Shown here: positions 16,172 through 25,504 of the stretch, one piece after another
Layout of the letters: the number at the start of each line of letters is the position of its first letter
Numbering within the stretch: position 1 is the first letter of the stretch
DNA from: Clostridia bacterium
Lineage (GTDB): Bacteria; Bacillota; Clostridia; UMGS1883; UMGS1540
Assembly (NCBI GenBank): GCA_017442155.1
Contig: JAFSAU010000036.1
Span: 1-64,000 of the forward strand
Direction: 5' to 3'
Length of the DNA stretch: 64,000 nucleotides
Translations under genes and position numbers: made by a program
Notes under the pieces: model-generated
What the model was told of the DNA's origin: nothing
Seen by the model: the letters and a program-made list of their open reading frames with translations, nothing else
Databases searched by the model: none

Positions 16172-17497
16172 ATGTTTTTTAAACCGTTTACATTACCAAA
16201 GGAGCCTGCATTTCAGGATTATTCCGTAAACATACTTGAAATGGGCGCACTGGCTGATGGAAAAAACGATATTAAGCCTGTTATAGATATGGCGATGCAA
16301 AAGGTAAGCGAGAGCGGAGGAGGTCACATTTTAGTCCCCGCAGGGGAATATTATTGTGATGGACCGATTCATTTTAGAAGCAACGTGGATTTGCATCTGG
16401 AAAAGGGTGCAATCATTCGGTTTTCAAATGAATATAAGAAGTATTTACCTGTGGTCTTTACAAGAATCGAAGGGATTCGATGCTATAATTATTCGCCGCT
16501 TATATATGGAATTGATTTAGAAAATGTTGCGGTTACAGGCGAAGGCATATTGGATGGGAACGCATTTGCCTGGTGGGATATGATGCACGCCTATATGGAT
16601 AAAACAGGTGGTGTCCCCGGGAAAGAGCTTGGCGAAATGGTAAAGAAAGGTGTACCGGTAGAGGAAAGAGTTTTCGGAACCCCTGAGGATGCGCTTCGCC
16701 CGTACTTCCTACAGTTTGTGCGTTGTAAAAATGTTTGGATTGAAGGTGTTCGTTTTATACATTCACCTTTCTGGACAGTTGCACCTGTCTTTTGCGAAAA
16801 CGTGATTGTCAGAGGTATAAGCCATAAAACAGAAAAGAGAATCGGCAAACACATAAGCAATAATACAGATACTGTGAATATGGATAGCTGCAAAAACTGC
16901 TTGATTGAGGATGTGGTTGTAGAATCTTCTTGTGATGATAATATCTGCGTAAAAAGCGGCAGAGACCAAGACGGCCTGGAGACAAATGTTCCCACGAAGA
17001 ATGTGTTGGTGCAAAATTGTCATTTCACAAATGGCGGCGGTGTGGTGGTTGTGGGAAGCGAAACCTCCGGCGGCATTCAAAATGTTTGTTTCCGAAACAT
17101 TACAGGTATAGATTGCATTCGCGGTATTGATGTTAAGGGGGCGATCGGAAGAGGGAATGTAATTGAGGACATTGACTTCGAGAACATAACCATCGGTCGA
17201 TGCCGTGCAGGGATTTTGGTAGGATTTAATCGTTCTCACAATGGAGAAACAGACGAAATTCCGATTATTCGCAATATTTCTTTGGAAAATGTATCAGTTG
17301 AGCAAAGCAATGTGGGTGCAAAATTCGTTGGTCTGCCTGATTTTCCTGTTCGGAATTTACATATTAAGAATGTGCGCGTTGCCGGAAAAGATGTGGGAAA
17401 GATAGAGTATGTGGAAGGACTCGCGATTGACAATTTTCACCTTGAAACGAGTGAGCCGGTTGACGTGACCCTGTTAGGCGGACACGTGATAGAATAG
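16172..17497 (+). CDS. Glycoside hydrolase family 28, cytoplasmic
   Basis: 441 residues with a right-handed beta-helix of the polygalacturonase family. The catalytic Asp triad is visible: Asp233 in NNTDTVNMD and Asp255/Asp256 in CDDNICVKSG. The usual GHG is replaced by GGGVVVGSE and the RIK motif by RGIDVKG, patterns seen in exo-acting and non-galacturonan members. There is no signal peptide, so it acts on imported oligosaccharides. The start at 16172 is set by AAGGAG 9 bases upstream; another ATG at 16164 is out of frame. It is monocistronic with a shared terminator. It is probably an exo-hydrolase of galacturonate-containing pectin fragments; the precise linkage is unknown. Confidence 0.85.
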   Translation: MFFKPFTLPKEPAFQDYSVNILEMGALADGKNDIKPVIDMAMQKVSESGGGHILVPAGEYYCDGPIHFRSNVDLHLEKGAIIRFSNEYKKYLPVVFTRIEGIRCYNYSPLIYGIDLENVAVTGEGILDGNAFAWWDMMHAYMDKTGGVPGKELGEMVKKGVPVEERVFGTPEDALRPYFLQFVRCKNVWIEGVRFIHSPFWTVAPVFCENVIVRGISHKTEKRIGKHISNNTDTVNMDSCKNCLIEDVVVESSCDDNICVKSGRDQDGLETNVPTKNVLVQNCHFTNGGGVVVVGSETSGGIQNVCFRNITGIDCIRGIDVKGAIGRGNVIEDIDFENITIGRCRAGILVGFNRSHNGETDEIPIIRNISLENVSVEQSNVGAKFVGLPDFPVRNLHIKNVRVAGKDVGKIEYVEGLAIDNFHLETSEPVDVTLLGGHVIE

Positions 17498-17529
17498 AGT
17501 AAGCATAGAAAACCTTTTCAATATATAAT

Positions 17530-17562
17530 AAAAGCTGAACGATTCATTTTGTTCAGCTTTTA
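17530..17562. terminator. Bidirectional terminator between GH28 and AraC genes
   Basis: AAAAGCTGAAC and GTTCAGCTTTT form an 11-bp stem flanked by A and T runs, serving the convergent GH28 (plus) and AraC (minus) genes. Confidence 0.85.
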
Positions 17563-17601
17563 ATGTCCTTAAGGCCACCATGTAAATGCATGAGACCGCA
17601 T

Positions 17602-18411
17602 TTATCTGTATTTGCTTCGGTATGCAGAAGGTGACATACCGAATTCCTTTGAAAAGGTTTTGGAAAAGAAGCTATTGTCGGAAAAACAGCATTTATGTGC
17701 AATTTCGGTAATGGAGGTATCCGTTTGCACAAGCAGGTTTTTAGCCACGGTCAGCCGCCTCCGCTTAATGAATTCTCCGATTGTCACACCGATGTTTTCC
17801 TTAAAAATCCGACAAAGGTGGTATTTACTGATTTTCGTATGGACGCAGATATCGTCAATCGTGATTTTGTTAAGGGCATTGTCACTGATATAAGACAGTA
17901 TGTCGCTGATTTTATCATTGTTTTCCGTCTTTACCTCCGCATAGGTCATGCCGATTTCAAAAAGACGCACAAGAGCTGCGGAAAGCCGGGCATATTGCAT
18001 AGGCGTATTTTCTTTAAAAATATTGTTAACCTCCAGGAAAAGAGCGTCTGTTCTGATTACATCCTCCGGCGTAAGGGGACAGAACATACCGCCCTCGTCA
18101 GTGAAAAGGCGGTCGTACTCCGCTTTGATGTTCAGGTGACGGCAAAGCTTCTCAGTTTCCTGAATATTGATGGAAAGCAGCGTGTGGTTGTAGCGTGCCA
18201 GATCCTCCGGCACCACAAAATGGATGGCCGGACCGTAAATGAAATACAGACCGTTCTTTACCATTTTACAAAGCTTGCCATTGATAAGGATATTTCCTTC
18301 GTTTTCAAAGGTCTGAATTATTTCGCTGCGGAAAGAGTGGGTATGTGGAGCTGCACCCTGCGCAGAAACCCGGTCAATTTTATAACTGCAATACTCAATC
18401 GGCAAATGCAT
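17602..18411 (-). CDS. AraC-family regulator of the uronate operon
   Basis: 269 residues. The N-terminal half is a sensor with a cupin-like segment (HTHSFRSEIIQTFENEG); residues about 170-269 carry the two helix-turn-helix units (TIDDICVHTKISKYHLCRIF and ITEIAHKCCFSDNSFFSKTF) and end MSPSAYRSKYR. GAGGGG precedes the ATG by 7 bases. It is divergent from the GH88-to-KduD operon across a 149-base gap with repeated AGCAAGAWTAT boxes. It is probably an activator responding to an unsaturated uronate sugar; the ligand is inferred only. Confidence 0.88.
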   Translation of the reverse strand: MHLPIEYCSYKIDRVSAQGAAPHTHSFRSEIIQTFENEGNILINGKLCKMVKNGLYFIYGPAIHFVVPEDLARYNHTLLSINIQETEKLCRHLNIKAEYDRLFTDEGGMFCPLTPEDVIRTDALFLEVNNIFKENTPMQYARLSAALVRLFEIGMTYAEVKTENNDKISDILSYISDNALNKITIDDICVHTKISKYHLCRIFKENIGVTIGEFIKRRRLTVAKNLLVQTDTSITEIAHKCCFSDNSFFSKTFSKEFGMSPSAYRSKYR

Positions 18412-18466
18412 AAAAGTCCCCTCATTTCATTTCTTTTTTCCATTATACCACATTCTTGTTTTAAAA

Positions 18467-18499
18467 AGCAAGAATATACAACAAAATGAGCAAGATTAT
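18467..18499 (+). promoter_or_regulatory. Candidate AraC operator, direct repeat
   Basis: AGCAAGAATAT at 18467-18477 recurs as AGCAAGATTAT at 18489-18499, 22 bp (two helical turns) apart and touching the -35 at 18502. The first box also forms an inverted repeat with ATTCTTG just upstream. A third partial copy (GAGCAAGATTAT) overlaps the ribosome site of the 18561 gene. The spacing fits an AraC-family activator. Confidence 0.45.
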
Positions 18500-18501
18500 T
18501 A

Positions 18502-18530
18502 TTGTATTTAACAAAAACTAAAGATATAAT
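18502..18530 (+). promoter_or_regulatory. Promoter of the uronate operon
   Basis: TTGTAT (18502-18507), 17-base spacer, TATAAT (18525-18530). A poor -35 with a perfect -10 is typical of activator-dependent promoters. Confidence 0.65.
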
Positions 18531-18560
18531 GGTAGTATAATACAATGAAGGAGCAAGATT

Positions 18561-19670
18561 ATGATTCAATTAAAGGAAGCGGACAAACGCTGGCTGGAAG
18601 ATTTTTTTTCAAAGCTGGACACGAAGCTTTCCCGTTCGGCAATGGAGCTGACCGATATTCTTCCGGGAGGTATCGATGAACATGGGAAATACGTGGGTGT
18701 GAAAAATCCCTGTTGGTGGACCAACGGATTTTTCGGAGGAATGATGTGGCTCATGTATCAGGAAACCGGAAAAGAAATTTACAAAAATGCGGCAGAAAAA
18801 CAAGAACTTCTTCTTGATGCAGGTCTGGAGAAATATGACGGGCTACACCACGACGTAGGCTTTATGTGGGGGCTTACGGCAAAATCCTCCTATCGCATCA
18901 CGGAGAACCTGCAGTCCCGTGTGCGTGCTATTTATGCAGCCAACATTCTTGCCGCACGCTATAATATACGTGGAAACTATATCAGTGCCTGGAATGGAGA
19001 TAAGAAGACATATTCCATTATTGACTGCATGATGAATGTTCCTCTTCTGTACTGGGCGGCAGAAGAGCTGGACAGAAAAAGCTTCCGGTTTATCGCCGAA
19101 GCCCATGCGGATATGACGATGCGCGAGCATATCCGGGAGGACGGAAGTGTTGTACATATTGCTGTGCATAATGATGAAAAGGATGAAGTTATCGAAACGC
19201 TGGGAGGACAGGGCTATGGTGTAGGCTCAGCCTGGAGCCGTGGTCAGGCCTGGGCAGTTTACGGATTTATGCTTAGCTATCTGCACACAGGCTTGGACAG
19301 ATATCTGGAGACAGCCCGACGGGCAGCGGATTATTTCCTGGAGAAAGCGAAAGAGACGGATTATCGGGTGCGGACGGATTTTTGTGCGCCGCCGGAGCCG
19401 GTATATTACGATACAAGTGCGGCAGTGTGTGCCGCCTGCGGAATTCTGGAACTCTATAAGGCAACCGGCGAACAGAAGTATCTGGATGGTGCGCTGGCCC
19501 TTATCAAAGCGGTGGAGCAGGATTGTGATTTTACAGAGAATACCCAGTCTGTTCTGCAAAACGGTATGGAATCGTATAGAAGCGGAAAGCAAGTGCACCT
19601 TATCTATGCTGATTTCTTCCTTTGTGAAGCATTACTGAAGCTGAAAAACAGTACGTTTTTAATCTGGTAG
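18561..19670 (+). CDS. GH88 unsaturated glucuronyl hydrolase
   Basis: 369 residues, (alpha/alpha)6 barrel, no signal peptide. Family GH88/GH105 hydrates the 4,5-unsaturated uronic acid left at the non-reducing end by lyases, releasing it as the 5-keto sugar that KduI and KduD handle. The GH88-type catalytic Asp is in HHDVGFMWGL and the second in IIDCMMNVPLLYWA; GSAWSRGQAWAVYG and YYDTSAAVCAACG are further family motifs. AAGGAGC precedes the ATG. It is the first gene of a tight operon (12 bases to the next). Confidence 0.85.
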   Translation: MIQLKEADKRWLEDFFSKLDTKLSRSAMELTDILPGGIDEHGKYVGVKNPCWWTNGFFGGMMWLMYQETGKEIYKNAAEKQELLLDAGLEKYDGLHHDVGFMWGLTAKSSYRITENLQSRVRAIYAANILAARYNIRGNYISAWNGDKKTYSIIDCMMNVPLLYWAAEELDRKSFRFIAEAHADMTMREHIREDGSVVHIAVHNDEKDEVIETLGGQGYGVGSAWSRGQAWAVYGFMLSYLHTGLDRYLETARRAADYFLEKAKETDYRVRTDFCAPPEPVYYDTSAAVCAACGILELYKATGEQKYLDGALALIKAVEQDCDFTENTQSVLQNGMESYRSGKQVHLIYADFFLCEALLKLKNSTFLIW

Positions 19671-19682
19671 GAGGCGAAATTT

Positions 19683-21359
19683 ATGAAACCGATTTTGTCA
19701 AAAGAAAGAATCGCGTTGTTAAAAACCGGAGCAGTGATGCCGGAATATCTGGATAAACTGAGAAAACGGGCGGAAGAGGAAATCCAAAACCCGTCGCCGG
19801 TGTTATCATTTTCGGATTTTAAGCTGTTTGAAGAAACAGGGGAAAGACATAAGTATGAAAAACCTTTAATGAAGAAAAGAGCAAGAATCAGCCTGTTTTC
19901 CGTTATGTTCCTTCTGACGGACGAGGAAAGCTGGAAGAATGCGCTGGAGGAAGCGATTTTTGCAGTTTGCGGCGAAGCTTCGTGGGTAAGTCCTGCCCAT
20001 TTTCGTTCCGGTACTACAAGCGCGGCAGAACCGGATTTGGAAATTGACCTCGTTGCATCGGAAACCGGCTTTATACTGGCGGAAATACTGGATCTTTTAG
20101 AGGATAAACTCAACCCGCGACTGGTTTCTTTTGTTGACCGTGCAATCCGACAGAAAATTATCATTCCGTTTCTGGAAAAGGAAATGTTCTGGGAAACTCG
20201 GGAAACAAACTGGGCGGCAGTCTGCTGCGGCGGTACGCTTGCGAGTATTCTGTACCGCGGTACAAAAGAGGAAGCAGAACTGGCAATTCCCCGGGCACTT
20301 CGCGCGCTGGAATGCTTCAAAAAAAGCTTTTCAGAGGATGGCTGCTGTATCGAAGGGCCTACCTACTGGAATTACGGCTTTGGGTTTTATGTGTATATTG
20401 CAGACCTTTTAAAAACATATACGGAGGGGAAAATCGACCTGCTTTCGGATAGTAAATCAAAGAAAATGGCCGGATTTTTCCAGAACAGTCTTCTGGGGGA
20501 TACATTCACTGTATCCTTCGGGGATGCAAGCGAACATGCGATGGGAATGTATGGTGTTACTTCCTATCTGCACCGGCACTGCCAAACGGAGATGCTAAGC
20601 CCCCAGCGGCTTTCCTATCCCATCGATGAGACTAAAACGATGCAGCTTTTTCGCGATCTTGCCTGGTATGAGCCGGCAGAGGCAACCATGAAGAAAACAC
20701 CCTTTGTATATTATAAAGAGTTTGGCTGGTACATCCGGAACAATGCTTTTGGCAGTCTGGCGGTAAATGCCGGTGCCAACTGGGGTCCGCATCAGCATCT
20801 GGACGTGGGTACTTTTATTCTGATTGTGGATGATAAAGCTGTTTTTGCCGATTTAGGCCGCGGACTGTACACACGACAGTATTTTTACGGTTCACGGTAT
20901 GAGCATTTCGTCACTTCATCCCGCGGACATAATGTGCCGGTTATTGACGGAAAATATCAGCTTTCGGGCAAGGAACACCGTGCCGAGGTGATAGAAGCTT
21001 CAGAAAAAGCCGTTGCTTTCTCTTTTGAAAAAGCATACGGTGAAGCCGGACCGGAAAAACTGGTACGCCGACTTGAACTTTCGGAGGATGCACTGGTGCT
21101 GACGGATTCGTATACATTTGATAAACCGGTCGGATATACAGAGCGGTTTATTACAAGTCATTTGCCCTCAGTCGATGGTGAAACAGTCAGAATTGCCGGA
21201 TGTACGGTCGACTATGATGCTGCTCAGTTTGACGTTACAATCAATACAGAGGAATATGCAGACCATGCCGGGGAAATGAAAACGGCTTACTGTGTTGATT
21301 TTTCACCTAAGACTGATGCTGATACGTTTGTACTGAAGGTGAAGAGGGTGAAAAAGTAA
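19683..21359 (+). CDS. Heparinase II/III-family lyase, cytoplasmic
   Basis: 558 residues. The N-terminal about 330 residues form an (alpha/alpha) toroid with RETNWAAVCCGGTLA and EGPTYWNYGFGFY; the rest is the beta-sandwich Hepar_II_III domain with NWGPHQHLDVGTF and YEHFVTSSRGHNVPVI. Such enzymes cleave uronic-acid polysaccharides (heparin, heparan, alginate and others) by beta-elimination, leaving an unsaturated uronate for GH88. No signal peptide is present, so it acts on imported oligosaccharides. Its stop overlaps the next start (TAATG). The substrate is not readable. Confidence 0.8.
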   Translation: MKPILSKERIALLKTGAVMPEYLDKLRKRAEEEIQNPSPVLSFSDFKLFEETGERHKYEKPLMKKRARISLFSVMFLLTDEESWKNALEEAIFAVCGEASWVSPAHFRSGTTSAAEPDLEIDLVASETGFILAEILDLLEDKLNPRLVSFVDRAIRQKIIIPFLEKEMFWETRETNWAAVCCGGTLASILYRGTKEEAELAIPRALRALECFKKSFSEDGCCIEGPTYWNYGFGFYVYIADLLKTYTEGKIDLLSDSKSKKMAGFFQNSLLGDTFTVSFGDASEHAMGMYGVTSYLHRHCQTEMLSPQRLSYPIDETKTMQLFRDLAWYEPAEATMKKTPFVYYKEFGWYIRNNAFGSLAVNAGANWGPHQHLDVGTFILIVDDKAVFADLGRGLYTRQYFYGSRYEHFVTSSRGHNVPVIDGKYQLSGKEHRAEVIEASEKAVAFSFEKAYGEAGPEKLVRRLELSEDALVLTDSYTFDKPVGYTERFITSHLPSVDGETVRIAGCTVDYDAAQFDVTINTEEYADHAGEMKTAYCVDFSPKTDADTFVLKVKRVKK

Positions 21360-23056
21360 TGAAAGAGAAATATATTGCTCTTATGGAACAAGTGGTCGGT
21401 GCGTACACGCGGGAGCATATTGACGCCTATACTGCGGAAGTACGTCGGCGCGGCCTCTGGGAGCACGGCTATCCGAGACTGTGTTCCAATATCGGTATTT
21501 TACTGGCACATGGCAGAAAGCAGGAAATGCGGGAAATCTTTCCGGATATGATGGACCTCTGTATACAGCAGATACCGCTGGCAAAGCTGGAAGATAACCG
21601 GGCCGGGAACGATTTTTCGGTCAAGGAGGTTGTTTTCTGTATTCTGGAACTTGAGAAAGCCGCCGTATTCCCGAAGGAAATGACAGAGAGATGGCGTCAT
21701 GTATTGGCAAATCTTGACCCGTATAAAACCTATTATCAAATTGCGAAAGAAGAGCCGGAACCGGTACAAAACTGGGCATCCTTCGGCGCGGCCAGTGAGC
21801 AGCTGAAAAAATATGCCGGAATTGCTGACAATTCTGCCTTCATAGAACGTCAGATGCAGTCGCTTCTGCTTTCCTTCGATGAAAACGGAATGTACGTGGA
21901 CCCGGATAAATCTGCTGTGTATGACATTATTCCGCGGTTGCAGCTTGCCACAACACTTCATTTCGGTTACGACGGAAAGGGAATGGAGGAACTGGAAAAA
22001 TTCCTTTTGTCAGGAGTGGATATTACGCTCCGGATGCAGTCTGCTGCGGGCGAAATTCCTTTTGGGGGAAGAAGCAATCAGTTTTTACATAATGAAACGT
22101 TTTTTGCCGCAATGATGGAGTTTTATGCTTCACTCCTCCATAGAAAGGGAGATACCGCACGGGCAGCAATGTGTAAGCGGGCGGCCGGAATCGCGACCGA
22201 AGCCATCTTGCCCTATCTCCGTGAAAATCCGATGCGGCATATTAAGAATTTTTATGCGACGGATAGCGGGTATGGCTGTGAGAAATATGCCTACTACGAT
22301 AAATATATGGTTACGGCCGCATCCTGGCTGTATCTGGCGTATGTTATGGCGGACGATACCATCCCTGAAGCACCTTGTCCGGCTGAAACGGGCGGGTATA
22401 TCTGCAAAACAGGGCCGCTTTTCCACAAGATTTTTATGAACAAGGGCGGTTATTCCGCGGAAATTGAACTGGAAGGAAACACCCATTACGATGCAAACGG
22501 AATTGGAAAAATCCAGAAAAAAGGTGCTCCGGCATTTATTTGCTTGTCCACACCGTTTCCGTCCCATCCATTCTATAAGCTGGATATGGACAATCCGTCT
22601 CCTTTTTCCGTATGCGGAGGTCTTTTGGAGGATGATGTCTTTCATGCCGGATACGAGGAAGGTGCAAAGTACGAGTTGATAGAGGAAAAGCAGGACGAAG
22701 CCTCTGTCATGGTCCGCCTGGGGTGCACGCTTTTAAACGGAGCAGAGCTTGAAGAAAGCTGTACGGTATCTGAAAACGGCGTCCGGGTAGAAGCACAGGG
22801 CAAGGGAGAAGTAGCTGTGTTTTTTCCCGTGTTTCTCTTTGACGGACAGAACCGTACCCGGATACATAAAGAAAAAAACTGTATTACGGTTCAGTACAGG
22901 GGATGGAAATGCAGCTATAAAACAGATGCGCGTCTTATCGACCTTGACAGGGAATATGCAAATCGGAACGGCCATTACAAAGCTTTTGCCGCTGTCTGTT
23001 CGGAACGTGCAGCCGTAGAGATTACAATAAAAGGAGACTGCCATGTTACGTCTTGA
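21359..23056 (+). CDS. Unidentified protein with probable alpha-toroid and beta-sandwich fold
   Basis: 565 residues, no signal peptide, no family recognised with certainty. The first about 360 residues are helical repeats with the motif GGRSNQFLHNETFFAAMMEFY, cut short of a known catalytic signature; the remainder is strand-rich (KTGPLFHKIFMNKGGYSAEI onward), reminiscent of polysaccharide lyases or toroid hydrolases such as GH154-like proteins. Its start overlaps the lyase stop and its end overlaps the next frame by 14 bases, so it is translated with its neighbours. Context implies it acts on the same uronate oligosaccharides. It could also be an isomerase or a binding protein. Confidence 0.6.
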   Translation: MKEKYIALMEQVVGAYTREHIDAYTAEVRRRGLWEHGYPRLCSNIGILLAHGRKQEMREIFPDMMDLCIQQIPLAKLEDNRAGNDFSVKEVVFCILELEKAAVFPKEMTERWRHVLANLDPYKTYYQIAKEEPEPVQNWASFGAASEQLKKYAGIADNSAFIERQMQSLLLSFDENGMYVDPDKSAVYDIIPRLQLATTLHFGYDGKGMEELEKFLLSGVDITLRMQSAAGEIPFGGRSNQFLHNETFFAAMMEFYASLLHRKGDTARAAMCKRAAGIATEAILPYLRENPMRHIKNFYATDSGYGCEKYAYYDKYMVTAASWLYLAYVMADDTIPEAPCPAETGGYICKTGPLFHKIFMNKGGYSAEIELEGNTHYDANGIGKIQKKGAPAFICLSTPFPSHPFYKLDMDNPSPFSVCGGLLEDDVFHAGYEEGAKYELIEEKQDEASVMVRLGCTLLNGAELEESCTVSENGVRVEAQGKGEVAVFFPVFLFDGQNRTRIHKEKNCITVQYRGWKCSYKTDARLIDLDREYANRNGHYKAFAAVCSERAAVEITIKGDCHVTS

Positions 23057-24671
23057 AATTGTAAATAAAGAAAAGGATGTTTTATTTCTGGCTGAGGGAG
23101 AAAGTATCGATGCGGTGTACGAGGGGGAGTATGCCGAGGGTGATGCGATAATTATTTATAAAGACGATACAGACTTCCTTGCTCTTAAACTGGACGAAAC
23201 CATGGAGGAGAGCATTGTGTTCTGTCCTTCGGGGAGATTTAGCTTTGAAATCCCGTTCGGCCCCCTTCGGGACGGATACGATGCAGAGGCGTTTGCAGGA
23301 AGAAAGCACAGTCTGCGCGTCTGCGAACCGCCGGACAGCCTCAAATACGGGTATAGAAATATTGCCCTTAATGCTTTCGACCAGAAGGAGCAAAAAAGGT
23401 TTTACCCACACGCTTCGGCAAATCTTATAACGAGGGAAGCTCCTTGCTTTTTCCCGAGAAATGCCATAGACGGCGTAAAAGAGAATACGGGACACGGTGT
23501 GTACCCGTATCATTCCTGGGCCGGAGGGGCCAGGGAGGACCTGGAATATTATCTCGACTTCGGGACGGAAGTCTCGGTGGAAAAAATTGTCTTTTTTCTT
23601 CGGGCAGATTTTCCGCATGATACCTACTGGAAGAGTCTGGATGTAGAGTTTTCGGATAAAACACGGGTGACGGCCGAGTTTTCAGCCACCGCCGAAGGAC
23701 AGACGCTCCGGCTTCCCAAGGAGAAAAAGACACGGACAATTCATTTAACCGGTTTCAGGCAGGCGTCGTACCCCTTTTCCTGGGCGGCACTGTCGCAAAT
23801 AGAAGTATATGGAAAATATCAGAAGGAGGATTTATCAGGTATGGAAATCAGAAGCGCATCGAACCCCAAGGACGTAAAGCATTACACCACAGAAAGACTA
23901 CGGGAGGAATTTCACATCTCAAAGCTGTTTACAAAGGATAATATCCGCATGGTCTATAGTCATATTGACCGTATTATCACTGCCGGACTTATGCCGGTCC
24001 ACCAGACGCTGAAGCTGGAGGGCGGCAAGGAGCTTGCCAGCGAGTATTTCCTGGAAAGAAGGGAAATGGGCTGTATCAACATCGGCGGTAAGGGCATTGT
24101 CAGCGTGGATGGTACGGAGTACGAAATGAATCCCAGAGACGGCATGTATATCGGCCGCGGCAACCGGGAAATTTTGTTCAAATGTGTAGATAAGGCAAAT
24201 CCGCCGAAGTTCTATGTTTCGTCCTGCCCGGCGCATACGACCTATCCGACGGTGAAAATCGACATTACAAAAGCGAAAAAGGTACCCTGTGGCAGTGCAG
24301 AGGACTGCAATAAACGGGTAATCAATCAGTACATCCACCCGGAGGTTATGCAAAGCTGTCAGCTTGCTATGGGACTGACAAAGCTGGAATCCGGCTCGAA
24401 CTGGAACACCATGCCCTGTCACACCCATGACAGACGTATGGAGGTTTACCTGTATCTGGATATGGGAGAGAACGACGCGGTATTCCACATGATGGGCGAG
24501 CCGGAGGAAACTCGGCATATCATTATGCATAACGAAGAAGCAGTTATTTCCCCCAGTTGGTCAATTCACACCGGTGTTGGCACACGGGCATATTCCTTTA
24601 TCTGGGCTATGTGCGGTGAGAACCAGACGTTTGACGATATGGATTTTGTAGAAACAAGAGATTTACGATAG
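23043..24671 (+). CDS. kduI: KduI with an N-terminal discoidin-like extension
   Basis: The frame is open for 542 residues. Residues about 267-542 are a complete KduI, 5-keto-4-deoxyuronate isomerase, which converts 4-deoxy-5-ketouronate to 3-deoxy-2,5-diketogluconate. It has the cupin metal motifs HTHDRRMEVYLYLD and SWSIHTGVGT. Residues about 1-105 are strand-rich and unidentified; about 110-262 resemble an F5/8-type C (discoidin) domain (FPRNAIDG, DLEYYLDFG, KIVFFLRADF). At 23841 an in-frame ATG (MEIRSASNPKDV, the usual KduI start) has its own AAGGAGG. So both a fused and a free KduI may be made. The frame starts inside the preceding gene (14-base overlap). Confidence 0.85.
   Translation: MLRLEIVNKEKDVLFLAEGESIDAVYEGEYAEGDAIIIYKDDTDFLALKLDETMEESIVFCPSGRFSFEIPFGPLRDGYDAEAFAGRKHSLRVCEPPDSLKYGYRNIALNAFDQKEQKRFYPHASANLITREAPCFFPRNAIDGVKENTGHGVYPYHSWAGGAREDLEYYLDFGTEVSVEKIVFFLRADFPHDTYWKSLDVEFSDKTRVTAEFSATAEGQTLRLPKEKKTRTIHLTGFRQASYPFSWAALSQIEVYGKYQKEDLSGMEIRSASNPKDVKHYTTERLREEFHISKLFTKDNIRMVYSHIDRIITAGLMPVHQTLKLEGGKELASEYFLERREMGCINIGGKGIVSVDGTEYEMNPRDGMYIGRGNREILFKCVDKANPPKFYVSSCPAHTTYPTVKIDITKAKKVPCGSAEDCNKRVINQYIHPEVMQSCQLAMGLTKLESGSNWNTMPCHTHDRRMEVYLYLDMGENDAVFHMMGEPEETRHIIMHNEEAVISPSWSIHTGVGTRAYSFIWAMCGENQTFDDMDFVETRDLR
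23823..23843 (+). promoter_or_regulatory. Internal ribosome site and start for free KduI
   Basis: AAGGAGG at 23823-23829, then 11 bases to the in-frame ATG at 23841, where homology to standard KduI begins. Confidence 0.6.
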
Positions 24672-24684
24672 GAGGCAGAAGAAC

Positions 24685-25470
24685 ATGTTTGATTTAACAG
24701 GAAAAACAGCCCTTGTTACCGGTGCATCTTATGGCATTGGCTACGCGATTGCCAAGGGATTTGCGGCCGCAGGCGCAAAAATCGTTTTTAACGATATCAG
24801 CCGGGAGCTTGTGGACAAAGGTCTCGCAAGCTACAAGGCAGACGGTATTGAAGCAAAAGGCTATGTTTGTGATGTGACGGATGAAGCGGCTGTGGAGGAA
24901 ATGGTGGCCGATATCGAAAAGACAGTCGGTGTCATTGACATTCTCGTCAATAATGCCGGGATTATCAAACGGATTCCGATGTGCGAAATGCGGGCCGAAG
25001 ATTTCCGCAAGGTGATTGACGTGGATCTGAATGCCCCATTCATCGTCTCAAAGGCCGTTATTCCGTCCATGATAAAAAAGGGACACGGAAAAATAATTAA
25101 CATTTGCTCCATGATGAGCGAGCTGGGCCGGGAAACCGTTTCTGCCTATGCGGCGGCAAAAGGCGGACTTAAAATGTTGACCCGGAATATCTGCTCGGAG
25201 TTTGGTGAACATAATATCCAGTGTAATGGTATTGGCCCCGGATATATTGCCACACCGCAAACAGCTCCGCTTCGGGAAATTCAGCCGGATGGCAGCCGTC
25301 ATCCCTTTGACCAGTTTATTATTGCAAAAACACCCGCAGCCCGCTGGGGTACGCCGGAGGACCTGGTGGGACCGGCCGTGTTTCTCGCAAGCGACGCCTC
25401 CAATTTCGTAAACGGACACGTTTTGTATGTGGATGGCGGGATTCTTGCTTATATCGGAAAACAACCGTAA
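24685..25470 (+). CDS. kduD: 2-dehydro-3-deoxy-D-gluconate 5-dehydrogenase
   Basis: 261 residues, short-chain dehydrogenase. It reduces the KduI product to 2-keto-3-deoxygluconate with NAD(P)H. The nucleotide fold is VTGASYGIGYAIAKGFAAAGA with NNAG downstream; the catalytic residues lie in ICSMMSE and YAAAKGG. RHPFDQFIIAKTPAARWG and the C-terminal FVNGHVLYVDGG are typical of KduD. AGGAGG precedes the ATG, 13 bases after kduI. It is the last gene of the operon; KDG kinase and aldolase are not in the window. Confidence 0.9.
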   Translation: MFDLTGKTALVTGASYGIGYAIAKGFAAAGAKIVFNDISRELVDKGLASYKADGIEAKGYVCDVTDEAAVEEMVADIEKTVGVIDILVNNAGIIKRIPMCEMRAEDFRKVIDVDLNAPFIVSKAVIPSMIKKGHGKIINICSMMSELGRETVSAYAAAKGGLKMLTRNICSEFGEHNIQCNGIGPGYIATPQTAPLREIQPDGSRHPFDQFIIAKTPAARWGTPEDLVGPAVFLASDASNFVNGHVLYVDGGILAYIGKQP

Positions 25471-25504
25471 GGTATATCAGCAGTAGCTTTTCGTTGCTGG
25501 AAAG

